NCBI GenBank assembly: GCA_022826385.1
Contig: JAJDUZ010000027.1
Span: 1-64,000, forward strand
Source: Silicimonas sp.
GTDB taxonomy: Bacteria > Pseudomonadota > Alphaproteobacteria > Rhodobacterales > Rhodobacteraceae
Direction of reading: 5' to 3'
DNA: 64,000 nucleotides
The notes under the pieces were generated by a model. It searched no databases. It was given only the letters and a program-made list of their open reading frames with translations, and was not told the DNA's origin. Positions 18,689-28,321 of the stretch are shown piece after piece (within the stretch, counting starts at the first letter, position 1; the number at the start of each line of letters is the position of its first letter). The position numbers were made by a program, and so were the translations under genes.

Positions 18689-19998
18689 ACCGCCCGCGCG
18701 AGATCACGCATAAACGTGTTCTGGGCATTGCCCTGCCCATCGTGCTGTCGAACGCAACCGTGCCGTTGCTGGGGTTGGTCGACACCGCCGTTGTCGGGCA
18801 ACTGGGGGATCCGGTGCCCATCGGCGCGGTGGCGATCGGCGCGATCATCCTTTCAGCGATCTACTGGCTCTTTGGTTTCCTTCGGATGGGCACGACGGGC
18901 CTGACCAGTCAGGCATTGGGAGCCGAGGATCAGGGCGAGGCGGATGCGCTTCTGTCTCGCGCCCTGATCATCGGCGTGACCGGCGGCGTGCTGATGGTCG
19001 CCTTGCAATGGGGGCTTTTCCCGCTGGCATTCGCCGTGTCGCCTGCCTCGCCCGAGGTCGAGGCGATGGCGCGCACGTATATGAGCATTCGCATCTGGTC
19101 TGCCCCGGCCGCCATAGCCCTGTTCGGAATAACCGGCTGGCTGATCGCGGCCGAGCGGACGCGTGCCGTTCTGGTTTTGCAGATCTGGATGAACGGTCTG
19201 AACATGGTGCTGGATGTCGTTTTCGTCCTTGGTCTGGGCTGGGGCGTGGCCGGTGTCGCCGTCGCCTCGTTCTTCGCCGAGTGGAGCGGTCTGGCGCTGG
19301 GTCTTTGGTTCTGCCGCGATGCCTTTGCCCGCCCCTTTTGGCGTGAACGCGCACGAATCCTGAACAAGGCGCGTCTCTGGCACATGGCGTCGGTCAACCG
19401 GGACATCCTGCTGCGATCCTTGTTTATCGAGGCCATGTTCGTGTCCTTCATGTTCTTCGGCGCCCGCGCGGGTGATGTGCCCTTGGCCGCCAACCAGGTG
19501 TTGCTGCAATTCTTGCATGTCACCGCTTACGCACTCGACGGCTTCGCCTTTGCCGCCGAAACACTGGTCGGCAATGCGATGGGCGCGCGGAATAGGGCCC
19601 GGCTAAGACGTGCTGCCATATTCTCAACCGTGTGGAGCGCTGGCGTCGTGGTTCTCTTTTCGCTCGGCATCGCACTGGCAGGCGGCGCAGTCATCGACCT
19701 GATGACTACGTCCGAGGAGGTGCGCGAGGCCGCACGCGCCTATTTGCCCTGGATGGTGTTGGCACCGCTGCTTGGCCTTGGTGCATGGATGCTTGACGGC
19801 ATTTTCATCGGCGCCACCCGCACCGCCGACATGCGCAACATGATGGCGCTGTCTTGTATCATCTATTTCATTGCGGTCTGGGCCCTGACGCCAAGCCTTG
19901 GCAATCATGGGCTTTGGGCGGCTCTGATGATCTCGTTCATTGCGCGCACCGTCACGCTTGGCGCGCGGTATCCCGCGTTGGAACGTGCGGCTGACTAA
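18685..19998 (+). CDS. MATE family efflux transporter (GTG start)
   Basis: ITHKRVLGIALPIVLSNATVPLLGLVDTAVVGQLGDPVPIGAVAIGAI, MATE/DinF signature. Confidence 0.9.
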   Translation: MNRPREITHKRVLGIALPIVLSNATVPLLGLVDTAVVGQLGDPVPIGAVAIGAIILSAIYWLFGFLRMGTTGLTSQALGAEDQGEADALLSRALIIGVTGGVLMVALQWGLFPLAFAVSPASPEVEAMARTYMSIRIWSAPAAIALFGITGWLIAAERTRAVLVLQIWMNGLNMVLDVVFVLGLGWGVAGVAVASFFAEWSGLALGLWFCRDAFARPFWRERARILNKARLWHMASVNRDILLRSLFIEAMFVSFMFFGARAGDVPLAANQVLLQFLHVTAYALDGFAFAAETLVGNAMGARNRARLRRAAIFSTVWSAGVVVLFSLGIALAGGAVIDLMTTSEEVREAARAYLPWMVLAPLLGLGAWMLDGIFIGATRTADMRNMMALSCIIYFIAVWALTPSLGNHGLWAALMISFIARTVTLGARYPALERAAD

Positions 19999-20345
19999 AG
20001 GATGTCTAGCACGGCCTCCGGAGGCCGACCGATCCGGGCAGAGCCATTGGCAAAAACAATCGGGCGCTCGATCAGTTTGGGATGCGCGACCATGGCCTTC
20101 AGCACGTTGGCCTCGCTGCTGTCGCGCGTCAGGCCGAACGCCTTAAACTCGGCTTCGCCGCGACGGACGAGGTCTTGTGCCGATATGCCAAGCATCCCAA
20201 GCACAGCCTCCAACTCGTCTTTGGTCGGCGCGTCCTGAAGATAAAGACGGATGTCCGGCGAAAGACCACGTTCTTCCAGCAGCGCCAAGGTCGCCCGCGA
20301 TTTCGAGCATCTCGGATTGTGCCAGATCGTGACGGTCACAGCCAA
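19995..20345 (-). CDS. arsC: arsenate reductase (ArsC family, glutaredoxin-type)
   Basis: [23 protein letters not shown]...[23 protein letters not shown]. Confidence 0.92.
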   Translation of the reverse strand: MAVTVTIWHNPRCSKSRATLALLEERGLSPDIRLYLQDAPTKDELEAVLGMLGISAQDLVRRGEAEFKAFGLTRDSSEANVLKAMVAHPKLIERPIVFANGSARIGRPPEAVLDIL

Positions 20346-21370
20346 TCCTCCACACCCGTTCCGACAGCTTCGCTGACATTGGCAAACCCGTCATGCGAGA
20401 GCATTTCATCCAGACCACGGGCAATGCGATAGGCCAGCGAAAGACCATTGAAGACCATTGCCGTGTAAAGTTGAACAACCGAGGCACCCGCCTTGATCTT
20501 GGTATAGGCGTCGGCTGCCGACGCGACCCCGCCCACACCGATCAGCGGCAGGTCGCCCCCAGTTTCCCGATAGAGCCGGGCCAGAACACGGGTCGACGGC
20601 ACGAACAGGGGTCGGCCAGACAGACCACCCGTCTCGCCCCTTGCGCGACTGGTCAGGCCATCCCGGCTGAGCGTCGTGTTGGTGGCGATGATCCCCGCAA
20701 CACCGGTTTCCTTGGCAACACCCGCGATTTCGGCAATCTCGGCGTCCGACAGATCAGGCGCGATCTTGAGGAATACGGGCACTTTGCCGCTTTCCGCCAG
20801 AACCCCTGTCAGCAGCGCCCGCAACGCGTCGGCCCCCTGCAGGTCCCGCAGTTTTTCCGTGTTGGGCGACGACACGTTGACCGTAGCAAAGTCAACCAAG
20901 GTGCGCGACACCTGCATGACCTTGGCAAAGTCGGCGGCGCGGTCGGCACTGTCCTTGTTGGCGCCAATATTCAGACCAACGGGAACGCCCTCGGGCCGGT
21001 TGGCCAGACGGTCGGCAATGGCCTCGATCCCGTCATTGTTGAACCCGAAACGATTGATTGCGGCCCGGTCACGGACCAGCCGGAACAGTCTTGGCTTGGG
21101 ATTGCCGGGTTGCGGCAGGGGCGTCGCCGCACCGACCTCGAGGAAGCCGAAGCCCGCTTGCATCAACGGGGAAAGGGCCGTGGCGTTCTTGTCGAAGCCC
21201 GCGGCCAAACCCACCGGGTTTGGCATCTCGATGCCCGCAAGATTGGTCGCAAGCCGGGGCGATTGAACCGGACCGGGCAAAGGGGCAAACGGCAAGGCGC
21301 GCAGGGCCAGGCCGTGGGCGCGCTCGGGGTCGAGGACACGAAGTCCTGTCAGCGCGAGACGTTCGATCAC
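20336..21370 (-). CDS. pyrD: quinone-dependent dihydroorotate dehydrogenase
   Basis: [18 protein letters not shown]...[18 protein letters not shown]...[30 protein letters not shown]. Confidence 0.95.
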   Translation of the reverse strand: MIERLALTGLRVLDPERAHGLALRALPFAPLPGPVQSPRLATNLAGIEMPNPVGLAAGFDKNATALSPLMQAGFGFLEVGAATPLPQPGNPKPRLFRLVRDRAAINRFGFNNDGIEAIADRLANRPEGVPVGLNIGANKDSADRAADFAKVMQVSRTLVDFATVNVSSPNTEKLRDLQGADALRALLTGVLAESGKVPVFLKIAPDLSDAEIAEIAGVAKETGVAGIIATNTTLSRDGLTSRARGETGGLSGRPLFVPSTRVLARLYRETGGDLPLIGVGGVASAADAYTKIKAGASVVQLYTAMVFNGLSLAYRIARGLDEMLSHDGFANVSEAVGTGVEDWL

Positions 21371-21708
21371 GTCAGAAGCCCCTCAAAGTCGTGTGCGCCT
21401 TCCTTCAACGGCAAGTCATGCGCAATAGCGACATCTTCGCTGCGCAACACGCGATAGAGATGCGGAAAGAGCGCACCGCCACGGGACACTTCCCACTTGA
21501 GCGCGTCCCCCAGATCGTCGGCTTCCAGCCCAAGCAGCATCAGACCCGTTTCGCCTGCGAAATGCTTGGCAGCCGTCTCTTGCACCTGTTCGCGGCTTGA
21601 GAGGTGGATATAGCCGTCCGACAGATCAATCGGCGCGCCACGCGTTTCACCAGCGCTTACGAATTCAGCGTATTCCGCGGCGCGGAAGATCTTATAGATG
21701 ATCGCCAT
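21367..21708 (-). CDS. DUF952 domain-containing protein
   Basis: [48 protein letters not shown]. Confidence 0.82.
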   Translation of the reverse strand: MAIIYKIFRAAEYAEFVSAGETRGAPIDLSDGYIHLSSREQVQETAAKHFAGETGLMLLGLEADDLGDALKWEVSRGGALFPHLYRVLRSEDVAIAHDLPLKEGAHDFEGLLT

Positions 21709-21800
21709 TGAGTTGTCCGAGCGGTTCCTTCGACCCTTTTGACACCTCCCACGGATAGGGGCAATCTGAACTCAGAGAATCCGACAGGGGGATCACGAAG

Positions 21801-23363
21801 ATGATCAAAAAACTGCTTCTAAGCGGCGCAGCGCTGGCCATATCGGCACCAATGGCACTGGCCGACTATTCCATTACAATTCTTCACACAAATGACTTCC
21901 ACGATCGCTTCGAGCCCATCAACCGCTTCGATTCCGGGTGTTCGGAGGAGGACAATACCGAGGGCAAATGCTTCGGCGGTATGGCCCGGATCGTGACGGC
22001 TGTGGAAGCCGCCAAGGCCCGCCATGACAACTATCTGCTGCTGGACGCCGGCGACATGTTCCAGGGCACGCTGTTCTATCAATTCTATCGCGGCGATATC
22101 GCGGCCGAGATGATGAACAAGCTGGGTTATGACGCCATGGCCGTTGGCAACCACGAGTTCAACCACGGGCCCGAAAGCCTTGCCTCTTTCGTCGAGAAGG
22201 CCGAGTTCCCGGTTCTGATGTCGAACGCCGACCTCTCGTCCGAGCCTGCCTTGAAGGACCTTGTTCTGAAATCGACCGTGATCGAGAAAGCTGGAGAGAA
22301 GATCGGCCTTGTCGGTGTGACGCCTCGAAATAATGACGAATTGTCCTCGCCGGGTGCAAACATCGTGTTCACCGACCCGTCGCCCGCCATCCAGGCCGAG
22401 GTCGACGCGATGACGGCAGACGGCATCAACAAGATCATTGTCCTCAGCCACTCGGGCTATCCGACGGACCTTGCGATTGCCATGAACACTTCGAATGTCG
22501 ACCTGATCGTGGGCGGTCACTCGAACACGTTCCTGTCGAACACGGACGAGGACGCGGATGGTCCTTACCCGGATGTCGCGAACGGCGTGCCGATTGTTCA
22601 GGCCTATGCCTATGGCAAGTATCTGGGCGAATTGGAGATGGTGTTCGACGACGCAGGCAATCTGGTTTCGGCCGAAGGCGAGCCGATCCTGCTGGACGCA
22701 AGCGTTGCCGAGGACGAAGCGACCAAGGCGCGTATTGCCGAACTGGCAGGTCCGCTGGACGAGATCCGGAACGAGGTTGTGGCGGAAGCCGCCGATGCGA
22801 TCGAAGGTGACCGCAGCGTCTGCCGCGCAATGGAATGCCCGATGGGCAACATCATCGCGGACGCCATGCTGGACCGGGTGAAGGATCAGGGTATCGAGAT
22901 CGCACTTCAGAATGGCGGCGGCATTCGCGCGTCAATCGATGCGGGACCGATCACCAAGGGTGAAGTGCTGACGGTGCTGCCGTTTCAGAACACCCTGTCG
23001 ACCTTCCAGGTCAGTGGCGCAACCATCGTCGAGGCCCTCGAGAATGGCGTGAGCCAGCTTGAAGATGGCGCGGGCCGGTTCCCGCAAGTGGCGGGCATGA
23101 GCTATGCCTTCGACCCGAAAGCCGAACCCGGCAGCCGGATCAGCGACGTCATGGTCGGCGGCGCCCCGATTGATGCCGCAAAGATGTATGGTGTCGTGTC
23201 GAACAACTACATCCGGAACGGCGGCGACGGCTATTCGATGTTTGTCGATGCCGAGAACGCTTATGACTTCGGACCGGACCTGGCAGACGTGACAGCCGAG
23301 TACATGGCGGCGCAAGGGCCGGTCGAACCCTTCACCGACGGCCGGATCATGATGAAGGAGTGA
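21801..23363 (+). CDS. secreted bifunctional metallophosphatase/5'-nucleotidase
   Basis: Signal peptide then ITILHTNDFHDRFEPI, AVGNHEFNHG, IALQNGGGIRASI. Confidence 0.93.
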   Translation: MIKKLLLSGAALAISAPMALADYSITILHTNDFHDRFEPINRFDSGCSEEDNTEGKCFGGMARIVTAVEAAKARHDNYLLLDAGDMFQGTLFYQFYRGDIAAEMMNKLGYDAMAVGNHEFNHGPESLASFVEKAEFPVLMSNADLSSEPALKDLVLKSTVIEKAGEKIGLVGVTPRNNDELSSPGANIVFTDPSPAIQAEVDAMTADGINKIIVLSHSGYPTDLAIAMNTSNVDLIVGGHSNTFLSNTDEDADGPYPDVANGVPIVQAYAYGKYLGELEMVFDDAGNLVSAEGEPILLDASVAEDEATKARIAELAGPLDEIRNEVVAEAADAIEGDRSVCRAMECPMGNIIADAMLDRVKDQGIEIALQNGGGIRASIDAGPITKGEVLTVLPFQNTLSTFQVSGATIVEALENGVSQLEDGAGRFPQVAGMSYAFDPKAEPGSRISDVMVGGAPIDAAKMYGVVSNNYIRNGGDGYSMFVDAENAYDFGPDLADVTAEYMAAQGPVEPFTDGRIMMKE

Positions 23364-23402
23364 TCCCGTAAAGGTTTTGCGCCGGGCTTCGCCCGTCGCG
23401 AG

Positions 23403-23430
23403 GGGCCGCTGCTGACGCAGCGGCCCTTTT
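23403..23430 (+). terminator. Rho-independent terminator after 5'-nucleotidase
   Basis: GGGCCGCTGC-TGAC-GCAGCGGCCC-TTTT. Confidence 0.85.
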
Positions 23431-23452
23431 GCGTATTTAGAAAGAGATGAAG
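23431..23452 (+). repeat. 22-nt repeat copy 3 GCGTATTTAGAAAGAGATGAAG
   Basis: Directly abuts the terminator T-run; 19/22 positions shared by all three copies. Confidence 0.7.
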
Positions 23453-23453
23453 G

Positions 23454-24023
23454 TCAGGCGCGTCCAGCCGTCGAGGAAAGTGTCAGCGGATCGACCCCGA
23501 GCGTGCGCAGGGCAGCTTCCCACTTGCTCTCGTCATCTCCGCCGAAGACCAGCGCTTCGTCGGCATCGCAGGTCAGCCAGCCGTTCTGGAGGATCTCGTC
23601 CTCCAGCTGTCCCGGTCCCCAGCCCGAATAGCCCAGCGCCAGAAGCGCGGAGGACGGTCCGTCTCCCTTAGCGATGTCTTCCAGAACGTCCAGCGTCGCG
23701 GTCATGGCAAACCGATCACTGACCTGCAGGGTCGCGGCCTCGGAGTTGTAATCTCCGCTGTGAAGGACGAAGCCGCGTTCGTTCTCGACAGGTCCGCCAA
23801 AATGCACACGGATGTCTCTTTTGGGCGATCCCAAGTCCAGATCGAGCTGCTCCAGCAGGTTTCCGAACCGAATCTCTCGCGACGGTTTGTTGACGATCAG
23901 CCCAAGTGCGCCGTCCTCGGAATGCGCGCACAAGAAAACAACGCTTCTCTCGAAGCGCGGATCGCCCATGCCCGGCATGGCAATCAGCAGTTTTCCGTCA
24001 AGTGAGGTGCTTGTTTCGTCCAT
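23454..24023 (-). CDS. YqgE/AlgH family protein
   Basis: LDGKLLIAMPGMGDPRFERSVVFLCAHSEDGALGLIVNKP. Confidence 0.93.
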   Translation of the reverse strand: MDETSTSLDGKLLIAMPGMGDPRFERSVVFLCAHSEDGALGLIVNKPSREIRFGNLLEQLDLDLGSPKRDIRVHFGGPVENERGFVLHSGDYNSEAATLQVSDRFAMTATLDVLEDIAKGDGPSSALLALGYSGWGPGQLEDEILQNGWLTCDADEALVFGGDDESKWEAALRTLGVDPLTLSSTAGRA

Positions 24024-24137
24024 GTTTTATCAGATTGGGCCAATCCGCGACGACATCAAGGGAGATCCTGCCACAATCACGAACCATTACCGGATTGTGA
24101 TTTCCATGAGAGCCCGAACCAAGGATACTTGGGCGCT

Positions 24138-24911
24138 ATGTTCAGATCGCTGATATCCTCCGCTTTTGTGGCCTTTGCCTCGCTTGCCCATGCGCAATCC
24201 TCGGGATTGCCGGTCGAGGGTGAGATTCTCCCCGGTTGGCGCGAAGCCGATGGGCGTCACATGGCTGGTCTGTCTTTGGACATGGCGCCCGGTTGGAAAA
24301 CGTACTGGCGCACGCCGGGCGCGGGTGGCATCCCCCCGCGCTTCAATTGGTCGGGATCGAAGAACGTTGCCGCGATTGACGTGCGCTATCCGGTGCCGAA
24401 GGTCATGTGGCAGAACGGCTTGCAATCGATCGGGTATGATCAAGACGTCGTCTTCCCACTGATTGTGACCGCAAAGAACCCGAACCAGACCGTCGAATTG
24501 CAGGCCGAGGTCGAGATCGGCGTGTGCGAGGAAGTTTGCATCCCGATGACCTTGCGGCTTGAGGGCACCCTTCCGCCCGCCGGGACCTATGACCGGAACA
24601 TCGGAGACAGTCTGGACAATCAGCCCACAGTGGCTGGCGGGTTCGATTGCCAGATCAACCCGATTTCTGACGGATTGGCCTTGCGCGCCTCAACGGGCCA
24701 AGCGCGGTTCGAGGCAGAGATCGTGGTGATCGAGGTGACGACACCGGGTGTATGGGTGTCGCCTTCATCGACCGTACAGAACGGCGCAACCGTCGTGGCA
24801 GATGTTGAAATGGTCCCGCCCAACGCCAAACCTTTCGCGCTGGCGCGAAGCGAGGTGCGCATGACGATGATCGGCGGGGGTCGAGCGTTGGAGATGCGCG
24901 GCTGCCGCTAG
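24138..24911 (+). CDS. stand-alone DsbD N-terminal-domain-like periplasmic protein
   Basis: Signal peptide; PGWKTYWRTPGAGGIPPRFNWSGS...EVEIGVCEEVCIPM; no transmembrane DsbD region follows. Confidence 0.75.
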   Translation: MFRSLISSAFVAFASLAHAQSSGLPVEGEILPGWREADGRHMAGLSLDMAPGWKTYWRTPGAGGIPPRFNWSGSKNVAAIDVRYPVPKVMWQNGLQSIGYDQDVVFPLIVTAKNPNQTVELQAEVEIGVCEEVCIPMTLRLEGTLPPAGTYDRNIGDSLDNQPTVAGGFDCQINPISDGLALRASTGQARFEAEIVVIEVTTPGVWVSPSSTVQNGATVVADVEMVPPNAKPFALARSEVRMTMIGGGRALEMRGCR

Positions 24912-27900
24912 GCGCGCGATGCAATCGCAAAGCGCAAGCTGGCCAGCATCCACAAGAGCAACGTCCAAACCGCCGCACCTGAGACGAACAGGCCAAGCGC
25001 CATCGGCAGCGACGTACCAGCCCCCAAGACTGCAGGCATGGCGCCGGTGAACATGACGGACCCCAGCGTCGCGGCGAACAAGCCGACCAAACCGATGACC
25101 CCGAAACTCAGCAGGGCTGGAAGACCCACCGCCCGTCCGCCGGGTGCCAGGCCACGGCGGAAGGCACGGGCATTGCGCCCGATATCGTGTCCGATCGCCA
25201 ACAAGGCGGGCACGACAAGCAGAACAAGGACAAGGCCGAAGCCAAGACCATAGGTCAGTGTGATGACGGTCGGACGCAGGAACTGCGCTTGCTGCGACGT
25301 TTCATATAGCAGCGGCGCCAAGCCCAGAACGGTTGTTGCGGTCGTCAGGAATACTGGGCGCAGTCGGTCGGCCGCGCCGTCGATGATGGCGGGGAACAGG
25401 CCTCGCTCTTCGGCGTATTCGTCGACGGTTGTCACCAGAACGATGCTGTCATTGATGATGATGCCCACCATACCAATCAGGCCAACGACCGAGAACATCG
25501 AAAGCGGAACGTCCCAGATATAGTGGCCCCAGATCGCGCCCACCAAACCAAACGGGATGATGGCCATGACGACGAAGGGTCGGGCCCAGCTTGCGAAAAC
25601 CCAGGAGAGCGTCAGATAGATGCCCGCAAGGCAGAGAACCAGTCCGGTCATGGCGTCCGACAGGAAGTCACGCTCCTGCTCGGCCAAGCCGGCTGTATAG
25701 GTCGAAATGCCGAAATCTTCTTCAAGCAGCGGCAGAATCGTTGTGGTGAGTTCTTCCTGTATCGCGGTCGCACGATCTGCGTTGTCTTCCGAGATGTCGC
25801 CAGTGACGGAAATCACCTGCACCCCGTTCTCGCGCCGGATCACCGAGAAGCCCGTTTGCCGTTCGACCGTCACGATGTCGGCAAGCGGCACGAATGTGCC
25901 CTCGCCGGTGGCCGAGGGGCCGGTGCGGATCAGCAGCCGGTCAAGGAAGTCTGCTGTTAGTTCGCTCGACGGAAGCTCGACCCGGATCGAGGCCGTGCGC
26001 GGCCCGTCGGGATAGGTGGCCGCTTCGATCCCGTTCAGGCGCGAGCGCAGCGTGCTGCCGAGATCATCGATGGTCAGTCCAAGCGCCTTGCCTTGCGGGG
26101 TCAACTGCAGAATCAGCTCTTCCTTGTCATACGAGAGCGAGTCCTCAATCGCCGAGATCTCGCTATAGCGGGCAAGTTGCGCTTTCAGGTTTTCCGCCGC
26201 CTCTTTCAACGTTTCAGCTGAGGCACCGGACAGTTCGACATCGATCGCATCACCACCCGGCCCCGAGCGCCAGCCACGGAAACTGACGGTTTCCAGCAAC
26301 GGGTGTCTTGGCACGGCATCCTGCAGTTCCGCCACGAAGGCGAAGCTGGAATAGGGGCGCAGATCGGCATCGATCAATTCGATCGCAATCGACCCCAGTT
26401 GATAGCTTTCCTTGGTTTCCTGCCCCGACAGACCGCGCCCGGACGTGCCGCCGATCTCGGCCAAAGCGAACTTGATCGGGTTGGTGCCGTGTTCGTCTTC
26501 GTACTTGGTGCCAAGGTCTTCAACCGTTTTCTGCAGTGTCCGCATGAAGGCATAGGTGTCTTCGCGCGTGGCCCCCGGCACCATTGCGAAGTTGCCGGTG
26601 ACCGAACTGCGCTCGGGCGCATTGAAGAACCGCCATTGCACGTCGCCCCGGATGAACAGCGACACCTGGCTGGCCAGCACGACAAAGACCAGCGCAATCA
26701 CGGGGTAACGCGCCCAGATCACGCCAGCGATAAACGGGCGGAACAGGGTCTCGCGCACCCAGCGGAAGCCCTTGTTGACCTGTCGCGACGGCCAGTCATA
26801 CCAATGCTCTTTCGCGGTATGGGTCAGCGCGTGCTTCATGTGATGCGGTAGGATCAGGAAGCACTCGACCAGCGAAGCGATCAGCACGACGATCACGGTG
26901 AAGGGGATATCGACGATCAGGTCGCCGAAACGGCCCCCGATGGCGACCAGACCGAAGAACGCGATGATCGTGGTGATCGTCGCCGAGAAGACCGGGGTGA
27001 ACATCCGCCGTGCCGCGTTTTCGGCGGCAGTCGCCGGGTCTTCGCCCAACCGTCGCGCGCGGAAATCGGCATGTTCGCCCACGACGATGGCGTCATCGAC
27101 CACGATGCCAAGCGTGATGATCAGCGCGAAAAGCGAGATCATGTTGATCGTCAGACCGGCCAGAAACATCATCGCGATGGCCGCTGTCATCGCGACGGGA
27201 ATACCGGCGGCAACCCAGAACGCAGTGCGGGCGTTCAGGAACAGGAACAGCAGGATCACCACAAGGCCAAGGCCCATGGCGCCGTTGTCCAGAAGGATGT
27301 TCAAACGGCTGGTGATGGATTCCGCCAGCGTCCGGATCAGCGCAATCTCGACCCCTTGCGGCAGGCTGAGCTCCATCTCTGCTGCCACTTCTTCCACGAC
27401 CCGTTGCATCCGGATCGCGTCACCACTGGCCGAGCGATCAACCCGAATGGAAATCGCCGGGTCCGGGCCAACGAAATAGGCGCGGTCGCGGTCGACACCC
27501 TCGACGCGCACGCGGGCGACGTCCCCGATCCGAAGCTGGGTGCCGGCATCGGTTGTGCGCAGAACGATATCCGCAATCTGGTCGGCCGAGCGTTTGGCCA
27601 CGCCCGTGCGCACCCGCTGCGCGCCCGAGACATCACCAGCGGGGCTCGCTTCGGCCTCGCCTGCGATGGCGCTGGCGATCTGTTGCATGGTCAAATCGTG
27701 GCGGATCAGGTCAAGCGACGTGACTTCGACAATCGTCTCGGGTGCCGCCAAACCACGAATTGTGGTCCGCGTGATCCCTTCTGCGAAGAGCCGCGAGACG
27801 AACTCGTCCGAGAAATTGGCCAGTTGATCGACCCCCACCGGCCCGCGGATCACGACATCGGTCACCCGGTCCGACCAGCGTCCGCGTTCAATCTCGGGGT

Positions 27901-28297
27901 CTTCCGCATCGGTCGGCAGATTGTTCACGGCATCTAGGGCCGCCTGCACATCTTCCTGCGCCTGCGCCATGTCCCAGCCGGGCTCGAACTCCAGCGTGAC
28001 ATAGGCCGTTCCTTCGCGCGACGTCGCCGAGGTTTCGGTCACGCCATCGACACTTTGCAGTTCGGGCTCCAGCACCTGAATGATCGAGGCATCGACATCC
28101 TCGGCCCCGGCTCCGTCCCACTTCACCACGACGTCGATGTCGTCGACGATCACGTCCGGGAAGAACTGCGCCCGCATCTGCGGCGCGGCATAGAGACCAG
28201 CCAGAACCAGCAGCAACAACAAGAGGTTGGCTGCTGTCGCGTGGCGTACGAAATAGGAAAGGACGCCGCCTGCTGCCTTGCTCAGATCACGTGCCAT
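24908..28297 (-). CDS. RND efflux transporter permease subunit (AcrB/HAE-like)
   Basis: 1129-aa multi-TM protein; PFTVIVVLIASLVECFLILPHHM, GIVVDDAIVVGE motifs. Confidence 0.92.
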   Translation of the reverse strand: MARDLSKAAGGVLSYFVRHATAANLLLLLLVLAGLYAAPQMRAQFFPDVIVDDIDVVVKWDGAGAEDVDASIIQVLEPELQSVDGVTETSATSREGTAYVTLEFEPGWDMAQAQEDVQAALDAVNNLPTDAEDPEIERGRWSDRVTDVVIRGPVGVDQLANFSDEFVSRLFAEGITRTTIRGLAAPETIVEVTSLDLIRHDLTMQQIASAIAGEAEASPAGDVSGAQRVRTGVAKRSADQIADIVLRTTDAGTQLRIGDVARVRVEGVDRDRAYFVGPDPAISIRVDRSASGDAIRMQRVVEEVAAEMELSLPQGVEIALIRTLAESITSRLNILLDNGAMGLGLVVILLFLFLNARTAFWVAAGIPVAMTAAIAMMFLAGLTINMISLFALIITLGIVVDDAIVVGEHADFRARRLGEDPATAAENAARRMFTPVFSATITTIIAFFGLVAIGGRFGDLIVDIPFTVIVVLIASLVECFLILPHHMKHALTHTAKEHWYDWPSRQVNKGFRWVRETLFRPFIAGVIWARYPVIALVFVVLASQVSLFIRGDVQWRFFNAPERSSVTGNFAMVPGATREDTYAFMRTLQKTVEDLGTKYEDEHGTNPIKFALAEIGGTSGRGLSGQETKESYQLGSIAIELIDADLRPYSSFAFVAELQDAVPRHPLLETVSFRGWRSGPGGDAIDVELSGASAETLKEAAENLKAQLARYSEISAIEDSLSYDKEELILQLTPQGKALGLTIDDLGSTLRSRLNGIEAATYPDGPRTASIRVELPSSELTADFLDRLLIRTGPSATGEGTFVPLADIVTVERQTGFSVIRRENGVQVISVTGDISEDNADRATAIQEELTTTILPLLEEDFGISTYTAGLAEQERDFLSDAMTGLVLCLAGIYLTLSWVFASWARPFVVMAIIPFGLVGAIWGHYIWDVPLSMFSVVGLIGMVGIIINDSIVLVTTVDEYAEERGLFPAIIDGAADRLRPVFLTTATTVLGLAPLLYETSQQAQFLRPTVITLTYGLGFGLVLVLLVVPALLAIGHDIGRNARAFRRGLAPGGRAVGLPALLSFGVIGLVGLFAATLGSVMFTGAMPAVLGAGTSLPMALGLFVSGAAVWTLLLWMLASLRFAIASRA

Positions 28298-28321
28298 GGG
28301 TCACTCCCGATCCGGGTTGGG

